Below are positions 12,364 through 25,212 of a stretch of 64,000 nucleotides of DNA, piece after piece. The stretch spans positions 166,153 to 230,152 of the forward strand of contig RHPI01003261.1 in assembly GCA_009103225.1 (NCBI GenBank). The letters are read 5' to 3'. Position numbers and translations under genes: made by a program. Numbering within the stretch: position 1 is the stretch's first letter; each line of letters begins with the position of its first letter. A model generated the notes under the pieces. That model saw nothing but the letters and a program-made list of their open reading frames with translations, had not been told where the DNA came from and searched no databases. Source of the DNA: Chlorokybus atmophyticus. Lineage: Eukaryota; Streptophyta; Chlorokybophyceae; Chlorokybales; Chlorokybaceae.

Positions 12364-15300
12364 ATGGCTGGGAGAAGTGCCACTCTAGCTGTGGCGGCGC
12401 TGGCGCTGTTGGCTGTGGCTGCGATTGTGCTGGCGCCCAGGAGGCGGGTCACGATGGTGGAGGCCTCCCCCGCCGCCGCCGCCGCTGTCAATGTAGACAC
12501 GTGGGTCAGCGATGTCGAGCCGTTCCCGCACCCTCCCATGGTGACTGTTTCGCCTCTCATTGGCATACTGACGCAGCCGCTGGGAGGCGAGACGAACTCT
12601 AAGAAGAACTCCAATGCCAGCCACCCAGGTGAGCATGCACGTGTGCATGAGGATGAGCAGGACAGTGAGCGTGAACTTGAGCTTTAGCGTGCTGGTCGTT
12701 CCAATTGTGTTTCTATGCATTTAGAGGGCCACTGTGTAGGTAAGTCGTAGGTCGTTTGACTGTTGAAGCAGTGGTAGCAGTGTCCAACACTGCACCAAAC
12801 ATTAGCACTGGTTGTAAGTTTCAACAACAGCAGCGAAGCCTTACGCTGACACTGCAAGCCTTGCCTGACGTCTAGTCTACAGCAATTTGAAGCCGTATTG
12901 CCACGATTGGCTTCGAGTTAGTGACTGGTGGGAGTGGACATGCATGCGTTGCATTGGCAGCAACACTCAATTGTTAGAGTGACATGACGTGCTGACAGCG
13001 TGCTGACCACATAGGCATGTCGCGTGTTGGCACCAACACGCAAGGCATTTTAGCATTCACGTCAAGGCCTTGCATGGCTTCATACACTGCTGCTGGTTTG
13101 TATGGCAGTGCATGCCTCTGCCTTGCATTACGCAAGTCAGCAACTCAATTTGCTTGAGCACAGTTTACACGCATGTAACGGAAAGCTCCAGTCTTGTCGG
13201 TTGTGCCAGCTGCTTTGCATTGCGCTGCTTGACATTTGTCTTAAGCTGGCCCCAACCATGTGGACTGGATGTTCATGTAACAAATGTTAGCATGTCGAAC
13301 AGCGTGGACACGTTGGTATGCGACAGTTGCATGCAATAGCAGAAGTGGTTGCACCCTTTCGCTTGATCAGGCTTAAGGTCTTCACCGCTTTGCAGGCAAC
13401 ACGACCAGCTACATTGCAGCCTCTTACGTTAAGTTTGTGGAGATGGCGGGCGGACGAGCCGTGCCCATATTCCATGATGCACCAGACTGGGACATAGAGA
13501 GGGTGCGTGCGGCACGCTCTCTATGACCCTTGCGCATTGTCATCACTTGGGGCCAGTTGCATGAAAACACGCCACCTTGGTGTGTAGTAGCGTGCCACAT
13601 ATCCCCTTTGCTTGTGGGTTGCAGCGTTTCAGAGCAGTGAACGGCATCATCTTCCCTGGCGGCGATGCCAGTCTGGAAGAAAACTCCACCTTTTTCCAAA
13701 CGGGCAAGAAGCTGCTCGAGGTAGGCCTCTTGCATGGTGGCTTGCATGTAAGGTGTTTGTCCTCATGGACGCATGCACACACGCACACAGGTATGCTTAC
13801 GCACATGCACGTCTGCAAGCACACACTCACGTAAGTAGGCATGTATGCACGTGCACGTTGAGAACTACCACAGTATAAGGATTATTGTTGTACAGTTGCA
13901 TCTCATAAGTCAGCAGTCAAGCGTGACTTGCTTAGTAGACTTGTTTGCCAGATGGCGATGACTGCCAATGATGCCGGCGATTACTTCCCGATCCAAGCAA
14001 CGTGTCTTGGGTACGAGCTCTTGGTGACAGCAATTAGCCAGGTGAGTTGCTTGGCACAATGCTGCTGCTGCTGTCTCACGTCCACAGCCGCGACACACAT
14101 GAAGTGGTCACTCATGCCTGGCAACTTTGTTAGAACCACACCTTGTTTGAGAACTTCCACGCTGAGGACGACCCGGCGCCACTTATCTTCCTGGATCAGG
14201 CTGCCAACAGCCGTTTCTTCAGCCAGTATGTTTTCTCACTAGTGGACTCTGCTTCATGTGATGGCTATCAAACTCAAGTACTAGACTGTGAATGACAATG
14301 TATTATGTGTGGCAGCGTGCCTTCCTACATGCTTCCGGAGCTCAGTGGCCTCCCGCTCGCTATGGAAAATCACGAGGTATGGGCCGCTGCAACACATTTG
14401 TTCATTGGCAACGTGTGCAACATACGTGGCGTTGCTAATGTGCATGTCTTTGTGCTACAGTTGGGTGTCACGCCTGAGACCTTCTACTCAACCCCAAGCT
14501 TGGCGGAGTTCTTCCGGCCACTGTCCGTATCAGTCGACTTGGAAAACAAGGTGAGATCTTAAGGCAATGTTGTTAGAGACATGCTGTGGAGCTTACAAGC
14601 AGTTGCATTGGCCAGCCGAGGGTACATGCAGCTGAGGGGCTTGCCATCAGAGTTGTTACTCTTCCACATTCCAGTGTAAACAACAAGTGCTTGACCTGTT
14701 TGTTGCTCTGCAGACATACATTTCAACGGTGGAGGCCCGCAATTACCCAATCACTGGCACTCAATGGCACCCAGAGGTGCTCTCAGTCATGTTTGCAAAC
14801 AGCGCAGCTGATGTCGTTGGAAAACATGGATGTCAACTCATCATGTTGGTGCAAAACAGAAAAATGCGTTTGAGTTTGGACTGGACAAGATCCCACACAC
14901 GCTGGCTGCCATCAAACTTACGCAAGCGGTCGCCAACTACTTCGTCAGGTCACATATTGCTTATGCGTAGTCTGCATGTGTGAGATTGGTGGTTGAGAAT
15001 GATGTTGATGGTTATGATAATGATGTCCTGCTGCTGCTGCTGCTCATGATGAAGTTGCCTCATGCCAATATCAAGCATGTTGCAGTGACGCACGACGGTC
15101 ATCGCACAAGCCAAAAGATGAGGTTGAGCTGAACGACCTGCTGGTATACAACTACCCAATCATCTATACCGGGCGAAAACCTGGGTAAGCACTGGCTTGC
15201 TGCTGGACTCTGTTGTCAAAGACAAGAACAGCAATCCTTGCAGTGAACTTTGAGTGTTCTGAAGGAGGGTATAGTTGTGTATTACTTGGGTTCGTGTGTT

Positions 15301-15427
15301 GAGCTTTTCTTCTTCTTGTTGCAGGAGCTTCTTCCAGATGTACCATTTCAATGGCACGTCGCCGTGGAATATGGTCAATGGCACGATCGAGCTGACAAGT
15401 TGCGGGGAGTCATTGGCCTACCTGTGA
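12364..15427 (+). CDS. GGH: Gamma-glutamyl hydrolase (folate polyglutamate hydrolase)
   Basis: This class I glutamine-amidotransferase-fold peptidase trims polyglutamate tails from folates, usually in vacuole or lysosome. Eleven exons (12364-12628, 13396-13502, 13625-13720, 13952-14041, 14134-14225, 14316-14376, 14461-14550, 14714-14776, 14860-14948, 15086-15184, 15325-15427) give 384 residues. The N-terminus has a hydrophobic signal or anchor (about residues 6-24). YIAASYVKFVE and NGIIFPGGD follow. The nucleophile Cys is in QATCLGYELL (about 174) and the catalytic His in GTQWHPE (about 286). The spacing matches the family. FVSDARRSSHK and YNYPIIYTG are typical C-terminal strands. The last exon gives ASFFQMYHF, aligned with the usual family end, then about 25 extra residues. 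If the last intron is retained, a TAA at its donor ends the protein early. Confidence 0.93.
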
Positions 15428-16000
15428 AAGTAAATGACGTTGAGCACATTGCTGCGCAGTATGATTTGATTGCAATTATACATCATTGTTTGCTTGTGTA
15501 TAGCCTAGTAAGGTTTTTGAGACTGTAGCTATGTACCATTACCACATTTAAGTGGACATACCGAAGTCAACTTGGTTTTGGCTTGCTTTGATTCTGAACT
15601 TGAACTTGTGCCCATCATAACCACTATGATTTCATATTTCATATGTCTGTACAGTTTGCATCTTGCAACTGAAAAGCGGTTGTGCTTACAACCTTTCTGC
15701 ACTTGTCAAGTTGCTCAGCATCAGAAGGTGCATTACTTTATTCAACTTGCGGCATATGGTTGTGAGAGCCAACAACAGTATTTAGCACCGGATGTGATTC
15801 TGCGCATACCTGGGCAGCTGCAAATGTTATGTGTCAACCGGCGGAAGGAGCAATTCCAAACTGCCTCAAAGGCGTGCTGGTTCACGCGATTGCACGCAAC
15901 CGCACCACTTCTACCTGTCCATTGTTCAATAAATACAGACACCCGCACGCGCAAGTTACCCGCAAACAACTCCCCATCTCGTGTCACGCCGACCTTGCCG

Positions 16001-19000
16001 CTACAAGAACTCGGCATCGTCGTTGTCACCAGAGCCGCTGTCGTCCCCCTCCTCCTCGGGCGCATCCGGATCAACTCCCTTGATGAGCTTCTCCAACCTC
16101 TCCAGTCCCTTGCGCGCATCATCGTTTGCGGGATTCAACCCCAGCGCGGCCTGATGACAAGCAATCAGCACAAGCATGTAGCAATTGAAAACAGATGCCT
16201 GAACTGCAACAAACTTACCTGATAGTGGTTGATGGACTCGGGGAAGCGCTGTGCTGAGGCTAACGCATGAGCGAGCTTCGCGTGCAGCCCGTCTGTCACC
16301 ACTATTGCCAACTTTTGCTGCGCAGCAAACAAGACATGTTGACAACAACAGCCACAAGCTGCAAGAGTTGAGTATGCGTTGACTGCACAAGATGAACTTA
16401 CCTGCAAGAGAGTGATGGCTTCACCGACACGTCCGTCTACCACGCACAACTCTGCAAGCCTGAGTATGGCCTGCCATGCGTATGTATGACATCAGTAGCA
16501 TCCCCACCTCAACAAGTGGTCAAACGCAGCAGATTGCAACTGGGCCAGAGTGTGTGCGCATCTTTGTGCATGCTTGTACGCCTGCGTATAAGCGTGTGCG
16601 TGTGTCTGCCTCGTCGCCAACGACAACATCCATTACCACAAATAACTCTTCCACCCCAATTTACCGGCACAAGCGCAGGGTCCTTGGCAAGTGCGGCCTG
16701 GTACATCCGCGCGGCTTTCTCTCGCGTGGCCTCGGGGTGGTGGCGATACACGTCACCGACGAGCGCAAGTGCGGCCGCCGACTGCGGAGCCGCCCTGAGC
16801 GCCTCGCGCGCATATACCAAGGCCTCCTTCACCTTTGCTGCCGGCACGCACGCCAAGTAGGCCCTCACCAGCGCCTACACACACAAATAGATACACACCA
16901 TGACATTGAGCACCATCAAGACCATCACACGTGAAGGTCACTAACAATATTATATCACGTGCTTTTCAATTAGAGGATTGGGTATAGGAAAGATGAACAA
17001 AAAACCGTGTAAGACACATACACAAGAATTGCTTGCCACAGCCATGCGCATCATTGACAGAATGACTGCACGTGTACCTGGTAGGTGCGAAGTTCAGGGC
17101 GAAGTGCAACAGCGCGTCTCAGAGCGAACACGGCCTGATCTGGCCGTTTCAGGTCCAGCGCAAGCACACCTTTCATGTAGTAGCCTAGAGCATGCCTCTC
17201 GTCCAGTGCTATAGCCCTCTCCGCGTAGCTCAGCGCCTGCAAGGCATCAGTGCAAGCGAGCACGAAGATGTCAAGGCATGCTCATTATTATGCGTTGAAT
17301 ATACATGCGGGCACTGCATACTATACCAAGGCATGTCATTGCAAGACACTGGGTGTTGCTGAATAACTACCGTTGATCACACATGTTGCATTCAATGATC
17401 ATTCAACCATGATATCGCTGTGACATTGACATAGATGCAACACTATAATGTCAACTGTCATTCATGCTGCCTTTGTGTGCATGCTGAAGCAGCGCAGTAT
17501 CATGTTCTAAGCTCACCCAGAACACAATTGTGACATAGTGGACCATCTAGCCAGCACACACACACACCATGACCTCACCTTGGCCTTCTCGTGCTTTGCG
17601 TCAAAGTACGCTGCACCCGCGCACCAGGCCGCAGGATGCATTGCATTCGTTGTGATCAACTCGTGCGCCAACCGACCCAACTCAGCCACATCACCTGCTC
17701 AAGACTCAAGTGTCAAAGATAACCTCAATCATACAGGTCAATAACAACACACATTATCAGTACTACCTGTTGCTTGCAGCAGCAGAGCATACTCGTCCAT
17801 CCCGACCACGAGGTGAGCGTCCAGGGCTCGCGCGCGCTGGAAAGCAAAGATGGCATCTTTCGTCGCTTCCGCTCCAGCAGCTGCGATGCCACTACTCACC
17901 GCAGCTTGTGGATTGTCTTGACACTGGCAAAACAGAACACATGCGATGGCTTGCTTGGTGAATGGTGTGCTTGACGCCACCGAGTACGCATCAAGGCAGT
18001 TTGCCAGCTACGCAATAATGCAAGCTTGCGTGCAATACCGCACGTGCACATGTGCACAATAGTAACATGTTGGCAACATGTCACCGCCCCATGCACACAT
18101 GCATGCACTTGCAGGCTGCATGTTGCCAAAGCAGCTGTGCAACCTGCAATGCAACTTGAAGTCTGTAATAATTCCTATACAACTCTATCTGTCTCTCCAT
18201 TCCTACCTGTTTGCTTAATGAAGTGAAGCGATCCAGTGCGGCCGGTCGATCCCTTGCTGCCGCCGCGCAGTTGGCTTCGGTCAGGAGCTGAACCCACCTC
18301 ACAACGTCGTTGGCACCCGGCTTGGATGGACTCGCCTGCTATGCAAACAAAGATTATCAACCAAACATCATGAAATACAGCAGTCAAGAAACAAATCACC
18401 CCTGACAGTGCATGAGCTGTGCACCTGGGGCAACAAAGGCTGGAGCTCGTGTGTGGGAACGCCCAGCTGAGCCAACGCCACAAGAGCCTCCAATGCATAG
18501 GGACAGTGCCTGCCATCATGATACATGATGGTTCATACCCCGCAAACATGTTGCAAAAGCAAACACGCGTGCACGCACATGAGCTGCGCTCTTGCACGCA
18601 AACACAAACACAGACACAAACACAAACACAGACATGGTTGCGTGGGTGCCTGATGGCGTGTGAACAGGATTGACAACGGTTAAGGGTAGGCATACCTCAA
18701 GCATTCTTTGTAAGAGAGAATAGCAGCCCTGAGAGAGGACAAACGGACTTTAGCTCATTGGCGCTACTCAACCTGCTGTGATTGATGCATGTACAGATGA
18801 CGTGCAAGCGAACCTGTCATATCCGGTATGTTGGTATAGCTTTGCGAGTGTCACATGCATGGCGGGGGTCTTGGAGCTCGATGGCACCGTTTCCAGCTGT
18901 GGTTATGGAAAAGGGCTGTGAATGGCAAGCACATAAGCCCAGCGTTATGGACAGTGACACAGTGTGATCACATGTGGAACTCAGCAGTGTGCATGCATGA

Positions 19001-20125
19001 ATGACTGACAAAACAATGTGTGTAGAAGCAGGCGAGAAATATATGTACACACTTTCATCTGATTGAAGCTCTACCTCTGCAATTGCGTTACGGTGCTCTT
19101 TGAGCTCAATCATACAACGGACCATCTTGAACTTGACCTGCAGGTAACACAACAACACGCATTTTGGGCATTGAACTCATGACCGCAACCAGTGTCATGT
19201 CTGCATTGAACATGCGTGCTGACCTCATGCTCGTCAGGCAGGACAGGGCCGCTTGCACCTTTTATGCCTGGCACGCGGATGATGGCTAAAGACTGGCGGT
19301 AGTAACTCTGCAGTGCAGACAAGATGGACAGATGTTACACACAATGTGCATTGCAAGAGCTGTGCAAACTGCAAGCTCCACATCATTAGCGTCATTGTCA
19401 ACACCAAGTTGTAGTAACGCTGACCAGAGCTCTTTTGTAATCCTTCTTGCCAACCAAGGCGTCTGCAAGCAACACCTGAAACACGAGAGAGAACGACTTG
19501 TGAGTACCAAACCAACATATGGTGCAAGCGTTGCAACTGCAACCAAGTTGATGGTGTACCGTGTTCTGAGCGCGCGTGCCAGCTGGCGCCTCCGTAGCGT
19601 TGGCAGCAGTCCGCAAGAAGTGGCCCTGCAGTCACAACAAACAAGAGGATATGATCTGAATCCTCCGGACGCGTACAGTAAGGTGTTTCATACACTAGCA
19701 GTTTGTGTCTGTTGCGACACCAACGTGACCACAATGCATTATCTGAAAAAGCAAGCAATTGCAGATGGGATCTTGCAGCAAAGTCTGCATCAATGCATGG
19801 CTTCATATGTGCACGACAGGTGCCTACTGGCAGCTGTGTCAACAAGGGAAAGAGCACACTTGCTGATATAAATGTAGTTGAAATGCCCTCGTGAAGGCGA
19901 GCCAGCACGAATGCAACAACCACGCAAGAAACCACTTGCGGGTTTGCTTGCATGCCTAACAAATGTCAAAACCTCACAAGGACTTGCAGCTGAGATACCG
20001 CAAGCAAGGGTTTAAGAGCCTAGATACACACTCACCAGCAGCTCCGCAGAGTCGTACAACCCTTGCTGGAGCAGCGTCGCCATCTGCTCTTGAAGCGTGG
20101 CGGCTTGCTCCAGCGACGCAGTCAT
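16001..20125 (-). CDS. APC7: Anaphase-promoting complex subunit 7 (TPR protein)
   Basis: APC7 is a scaffold TPR subunit of the APC/C ubiquitin ligase that drives mitotic exit in the nucleus. Sixteen exons (20125-20036, 19625-19560, 19475-19425, 19307-19224, 19137-19075, 18896-18814, 18728-18696, 18509-18425, 18335-18207, 17923-17767, 17694-17579, 17236-17078, 16874-16665, 16470-16402, 16317-16219, 16150-16001) join to 547 residues, close to plant APC7. Diagnostic stretches in order are QQGLYDSAELLGHFL, VLLADALVGKKDYKRAL, RHCPYALEAL, MDEYALLLQ, ALSYAERAIALDERHALGYY, KEALVYAREALRAAPQSA and the end RKGLERLEKLIKGVDPD. An acidic tail follows. Tandem TPRs fill most of the length. It converges on the hydrolase gene (574 bases apart) and diverges from the RING ligase gene. 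Confidence 0.93.
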
Positions 20126-20886
20126 ACTGCTGCTGCTCCAGGAATCACCCAGCAGCACACTACAAAGGTATATTGCAACCGAATACTAGAAGCTCAAGCG
20201 ACATTAGACACCGACGGCCTAATCACAAGGTAGCTAACAGCGTCATTGGCAAGCATGGCGCTGCAGGTTGTTTGCTTGCCATCACTGGTTAAATGGCAAG
20301 CTGTCGCTCGAGATCTTTGTACAACACCAAGATACGAACCGTTATACTAACACCTCTGCCTCCGCCTCCGCCGGCAACAACGCCGCCAACTACGCCGCCA
20401 ACACTGCCCGCAACAAGAACGTTTCGGTTGTTGGCCGTAAAACCAGCGTTGCTTCTTGTCGCAGAAGCCATGACAGATCCCAAAACTTTGTACGTTACGT
20501 CAGTACAATGCATAGTATGACCCGGTTGCCCTGTTTACAGGATGTTTGCTTCCGTCCTGAAAGTGTAACATGATAATCATCAGCTCGTGTTTAGCAGCGG
20601 CGGTGGCGTGGCTGCGGGCGGAAGCGGCGGTGGCGGTGGCGGTGGCGGAGGTGAAAGGCGTAGGAAGGCGATCACGTGTGGAGGCTGGTGGTGTTTTGGA
20701 TATATAAGTAAGGTTTACTCTTTTTGAAGGGGCTGGAGAAGAAGAAGTGTGCACGCAGAAGCGCACGCAGAAGCTAGCGCTTGGTGCTGGTGGTGATTGC
20801 GCCGATGTGGCCGCCGACAGGATAGTCGTTGGTTTGTCGTGGTAGTTGTTGCGCCTGTTGCTGTCAGCAGAGGCGGCAGCGCACGT
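20126..20886. promoter_or_regulatory. Divergent promoter region, APC7 / RING ligase
   Basis: 761 bases separate the two start codons. The stretch contains triplet-rich GC tracts at about 20357-20405 and 20617-20652 but no clear core promoter motif. Gly- or Ala-rich open frames here are shadows of these triplets. Confidence 0.4.
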
Positions 20887-23800
20887 ATGGTGCGGGCGCC
20901 GCTGCGGCTGCACGTTGCGCCGCTGCTGCTGCCTGTGGCTCTGGTCCTCCTGCGCCTTGCTTGCGACGCCCCTGTTGCCAGCGCCAGGCCCCTACTTGCG
21001 GTCAGCTTGTGTGCTGTTGTTGCTGACAAGTACTTGTTTCTCTAAGATAGATGAAGAAACAGAGCAATTGAGGTTTTTTCATGACAGGAAGAATTGAGTT
21101 AGTTGTTCAATGTTCAACGTTTTCTGATATGACTGCCAATCAAGTGGAGCTCCTACTTGCTTGCTTGCTGGTTCAGCTTGATATCTTTTCATCAGCAGCA
21201 CAAGTCAGCTGTGCTATTGTCAGCAAAGTAACCGGGAAGCTGTCTATGACAGTCGCTCTTGTCTTTGTGGCACTTTAGAAGGAAGCTGGTACTCCTTTGT
21301 GGTTTGCGATTGCGTAAGGAAAGTAGCAGCCATTACCAGATCGTAGTTCATACCTGTGTATGCTGCGTGCAACGGTAGCTAGCTTTTGCTTGTAGTCGTT
21401 TGTTTGTTTGTCATTTGCTACGCATGCAAGGATGTTGCTTTGTTGTTGATCAATGCAGCGGTCTGCATCGCACTGGTGCTGGTGTCTCTGTCATCACTGT
21501 TGCACATATGTGGGTTAGCGATAGCATATTTTGACTCATTATGCCAGAGATGTTGGCATCCTTTCTTGCAAGATATTAAGTCTCAGCTCGTGAGGTGAAG
21601 TTGTCTTTTGCGCAGCATACTCGCTTAGCAGTCGTGTCACTTCTCTCACGCTCTCTGTTACATGCGGCTGGCTGGTTGTTTTACGTGCTAGTCTGCAGGC
21701 AGTTGCAAACGACAGCCATCACAACTGCTTTGCATGCCTTCCTTGCACATCAGCTTTGCCGCGAAGTAAGGTTATCAAGAGCTCAAGCGCATGTTGCCAA
21801 TCAGGAGGTCAGGCCGGCTGCGCTTGCGAATAACAACACTGCTGGAGTGTTTGATCGCGACGCCTTTAACGATGGTTTCCCCCTCAACATCTCAGGCACT
21901 TACAGAGGTACATGGCTTGGTGAATTTAGTATACCAATGCATGTGCATTGTTTCTAGCTGTCAATGAGATTGTAAGGTCGTCAACGGAGTGATATTTCAG
22001 CGTCTTGCAACATTGCAGGAGAGTGGGAAAAGATATCCACCAATACAACAGCGTGCACTCCTGCTTTGCTGCCAGCTGCGGAAGGCAAGGGCAACGCCAT
22101 CTTCCAGCTCAGCAGCCACCCAACCAAGGCCGAGGGCATGCAGTTCGTTCAGGTGCGCTCACGGACTTTGAACAGCCAGTGTCAGGATTGGAAAGATGCA
22201 AAGCTGCAACGTGCAGTATTGGGCTTTACATTCGTTATGTTTAGAACCCTAGTATAAGCATGTGTTGTGCTGTTGACATTGTTACATGCATACATGCAGG
22301 GAGAGCTCGTGTTGCGCAACGGATTCTACCGGTCGGATGATGACTTGCACATGACTCTGGAAGGCGTGTATAGCTCTTCTTTACACCAGCTTCGGGTTAT
22401 GCTTGATTGGTAAGTGTTCACATCAAAGCGACAGTACGTCTCTCCGGAGTGAGCTGTTGCATCATTGGTAACAAAATTTTAGCGCTGATAGCCTTACCTA
22501 AACATGCAGTGCAGCCAAGTCTGATGCTGTGAAACCCAATGGTGAAGATATGCAACAGGTATTGCCACACAGCTGGAAGCCTCGAATGCAGCAACTCCTT
22601 GTGATGTAATGCGTTAGGTCATTAGCGCATTAACTTTGTCTGGTACAGGCAATAAATGCGGGCGCGTCAATCTTCTGGGACTCCAAGTTGAGTAAGTTGT
22701 ATACAACAGAAGCCATGGTCAATAGCGATCTTCTACCTCTCCGATTTGCCCAATGTAGCCCAAAGCTTTGGTAGAGCTAGCCTTACGCGTGTTGGTTTTG
22801 TTCTGGCAGCTGAGGAGACAGAGGCGCAGGTGGATACTGCATGCGACCAATGCAAGTTTACAATGAACATGCAACTGGAAGTGGTTCAACATGCTGGCAA
22901 TAGTACGTTCAGCGCATTGTTTTTATCATCAGCTTGTGCGTTACTATGTATAATGACATTGTCATTGCTTCTGGTCAGGTGGCCTCCACATAGCTATGCA
23001 CGGCGACGTGGAGAGCAGCAGCATCATGCTGCTCAAGTTGGACGCCTCACTCATACAGCTGGAGACGTATTACAATAAAGCCATCAACTACACGCTGATG
23101 GTCACTTTTGTATCCAGTCGCTGCATGTATGCTGCTGTTGTGCAGTAGCACTGTCATGTGCTGTGTCTGTGTTTTGGGAAACAGAGTATAATGTCGTTTC
23201 CTCTTGACGGACTAGAGCAGGTTTCATTCATTCAGGTGCTGTGTCTTATCCGACAAATAGAGTACAGCAACACTCAGGCTGTAAGTATCAGTCAACCTGT
23301 GCTTCTGTCATCTGTCAACAACTCTGCTTCAACTCATGCTCACTAAGTTCGGCTCTGCAGGGCGCAGCCAAGGTGTCCCTGTTGATGATTGGCCAACAGG
23401 CCATCATGGATGCCTACCTTTGTTTGCTGCACCTCACAGCGGGCATCGTGTTCGGTAAGACAGACTCTGTTGTTAGTGACCAGTGGTTGACTTCCATCCG
23501 GCTGTTGCTGACTGTAAACACATGTTGCTGCAGAACCGCTGTTCAACGCGTTTGCAACGGCCTCCTTCTTCAAGTTTGTCATCTTTTCCATCTTTGAGAT
23601 GCGATTCTTGCTCGCCATCTGGAAGGCGCGACGCCCAAGCAACTTTGATGGCTGGGGCAACATGCGGCGAGAGTTGTCCATCCTTTACTCGCGCTTCTGT
23701 AAGTTGCCACACTGCTTCTCCTGATTTACGCCAACACACATCAAGAACAAGAACATTTCTAAGTCAAACTGTCATGCATGCCATGGACAGTGCACAGGTG

Positions 23801-24799
23801 GCTACAAACACCACACGCTGTACACAATCTTCACGCAGTTTGTGTACTTATGTGCTTATTCACAACAAGGCTATGTATGCATGCTGTACGCTACCTTTTC
23901 TCCAACATACATGTCTTGTGACATCATTGACCAAGTTGTGTCCGCAGATTTCTTCTTGCTGTTTGGCATCATGGTGATGTACCACATGAACAGCGTGATG
24001 CACTACCTGCTGTTCTTCTTCTACTCGTTCTGGGTCCCCCAGATCGTCTGCAGCGTGCAGATGGACTCCCGCAAGCCGCTGCACCCGCAGTACATTTTTG
24101 GCATCAGCGTCACACGCCTCTGCATCCCCCTGTACATGTACGCCTGCCCCCACAACATTCCGGAAATTAAACCCAATCCGGCTTACTGCGCGCTACTCAT
24201 TGGGTGCGTGACTGTCAGTTTCCAAGTTTATGCTATAACCTGGAGCTTGAAAGAGTTACGGGTTGACTGTTTTTGTCTGTCCGGTGTTTGCAGCTGGATG
24301 GCATTGCAAGCCAGCATTCTATTGCTGCAGCATCTCCTGGGTGCTCGCTTCTTCATTCCAAAGCGGGTAAGGCACATAATTTGCATGTGAAGTTTCCTGG
24401 CAGCGGTAAGCAGCACGCTATGTACTGATTATGCCTTGTTGTGGTGTATGTCCAGTTTCTACCTCAAAAGTATGATTACTTCCGCAAGGTAGACAAGGGT
24501 GCTCTACCTCCCATGAATAGTGGTGAGGACGGCGGCTCGCACATGGACTGCGTCATTTGCATGACGCAAGTTGACGTTATGCGCGCGTCAAGACGGATGG
24601 TGAGAGTGCGATTGTTGCAATTGCACTGTGCAGAGTCTGATGGTAGGTGTTGCGGTGGTGGCAGCCTTACCTGATGCTGTATGTGTAATGCTTGCAGGTC
24701 ACGCCTTGTGACCACTTTTTCCACACGGACTGCCTGCAGCGTTGGATGGACATCAAGATGGAATGTCCAACGTGTCGAAGGTCTTTGCCAGCCATGTAG
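20887..24799 (+). CDS. FLY/Tul1-type transmembrane RING-H2 E3 ubiquitin ligase
   Basis: The protein resembles plant FLYING SAUCER and fungal Tul1, Golgi/endosome membrane E3 ligases. Fifteen exons give 590 residues: 20887-21000, 21754-21907, 22019-22152, 22300-22409, 22510-22558, 22649-22691, 22759-22902, 22979-23109, 23221-23280, 23361-23454, 23534-23698, 23948-24203, 24294-24366, 24456-24599, 24698-24799. A hydrophobic signal leads into a lumenal domain (LNISGTYRGEWEKIS). A block of membrane helices follows (about residues 293-505) with MIGQQAIMDAYLCLLHL, YSFWVPQIV and RKPLHPQYIFGISVTRL. The C-terminal RING-H2 has MDCVICM (Cys about 541) and PCDHFFHTDCLQRWMDIKMECPTC. The exon 1-2 join is the least certain, since another in-frame acceptor exists near 21803. 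All other joins keep frame. Confidence 0.9.
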
Positions 24800-25212
24800 C
24801 TGTAGCAGTAGCGCAGCTGGTAGATGCGGTAGTATTGACTAGATTGGTTTAGCTCTGCATTGCTGTTAACTATGGTCAGTCAACTGCTGAGACTTGCAAA
24901 TGCGCAGATGTGCACATGCGTTGCGTTAGGTGTTGCTACTAATACTAATACTGAGGTACGTCAGGTAGCTCCTTTACTGAAGTGGTTTCTATTGCAGCGT
25001 GTGATATTGATGAAGGTGTCACGTTCGGAGGGTGGGATGCCTGGGTGATGAGGAAAGCATTGTCCTGTGTGGTAAAATAGATGTGCATGGGATTCAATTG
25101 TTACGTCCACCAATTGCTGTTGTTGCGGTTGTTCAAGACCCTGGGAACAACTGCCGCCGCTGTGGCGCAACATGACAAGTGAATGGGGTGGGCATAGCAG
25201 CCAGCAATTCAT
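24800..25212. other. Intergenic after RING ligase
   Basis: 3' flank of the RING ligase gene. No supported feature; a weak NCRRCG-containing frame near 25145 might be an extension of the LINE remnant. Confidence 0.4.

Noticed and set aside
19234-19962. 242-codon minus-strand frame over APC7 introns and exons 2-3
   Set aside because: Shadow of the real gene; the conserved exons (GHFLRTAAN and VLLADALVG) lie in the spliced frame instead.
20289-20913. Minus-strand Gly- and Ala-rich frames upstream of APC7
   Set aside because: Composition follows the triplet tracts, with no splice or family support; treated as promoter/leader DNA.
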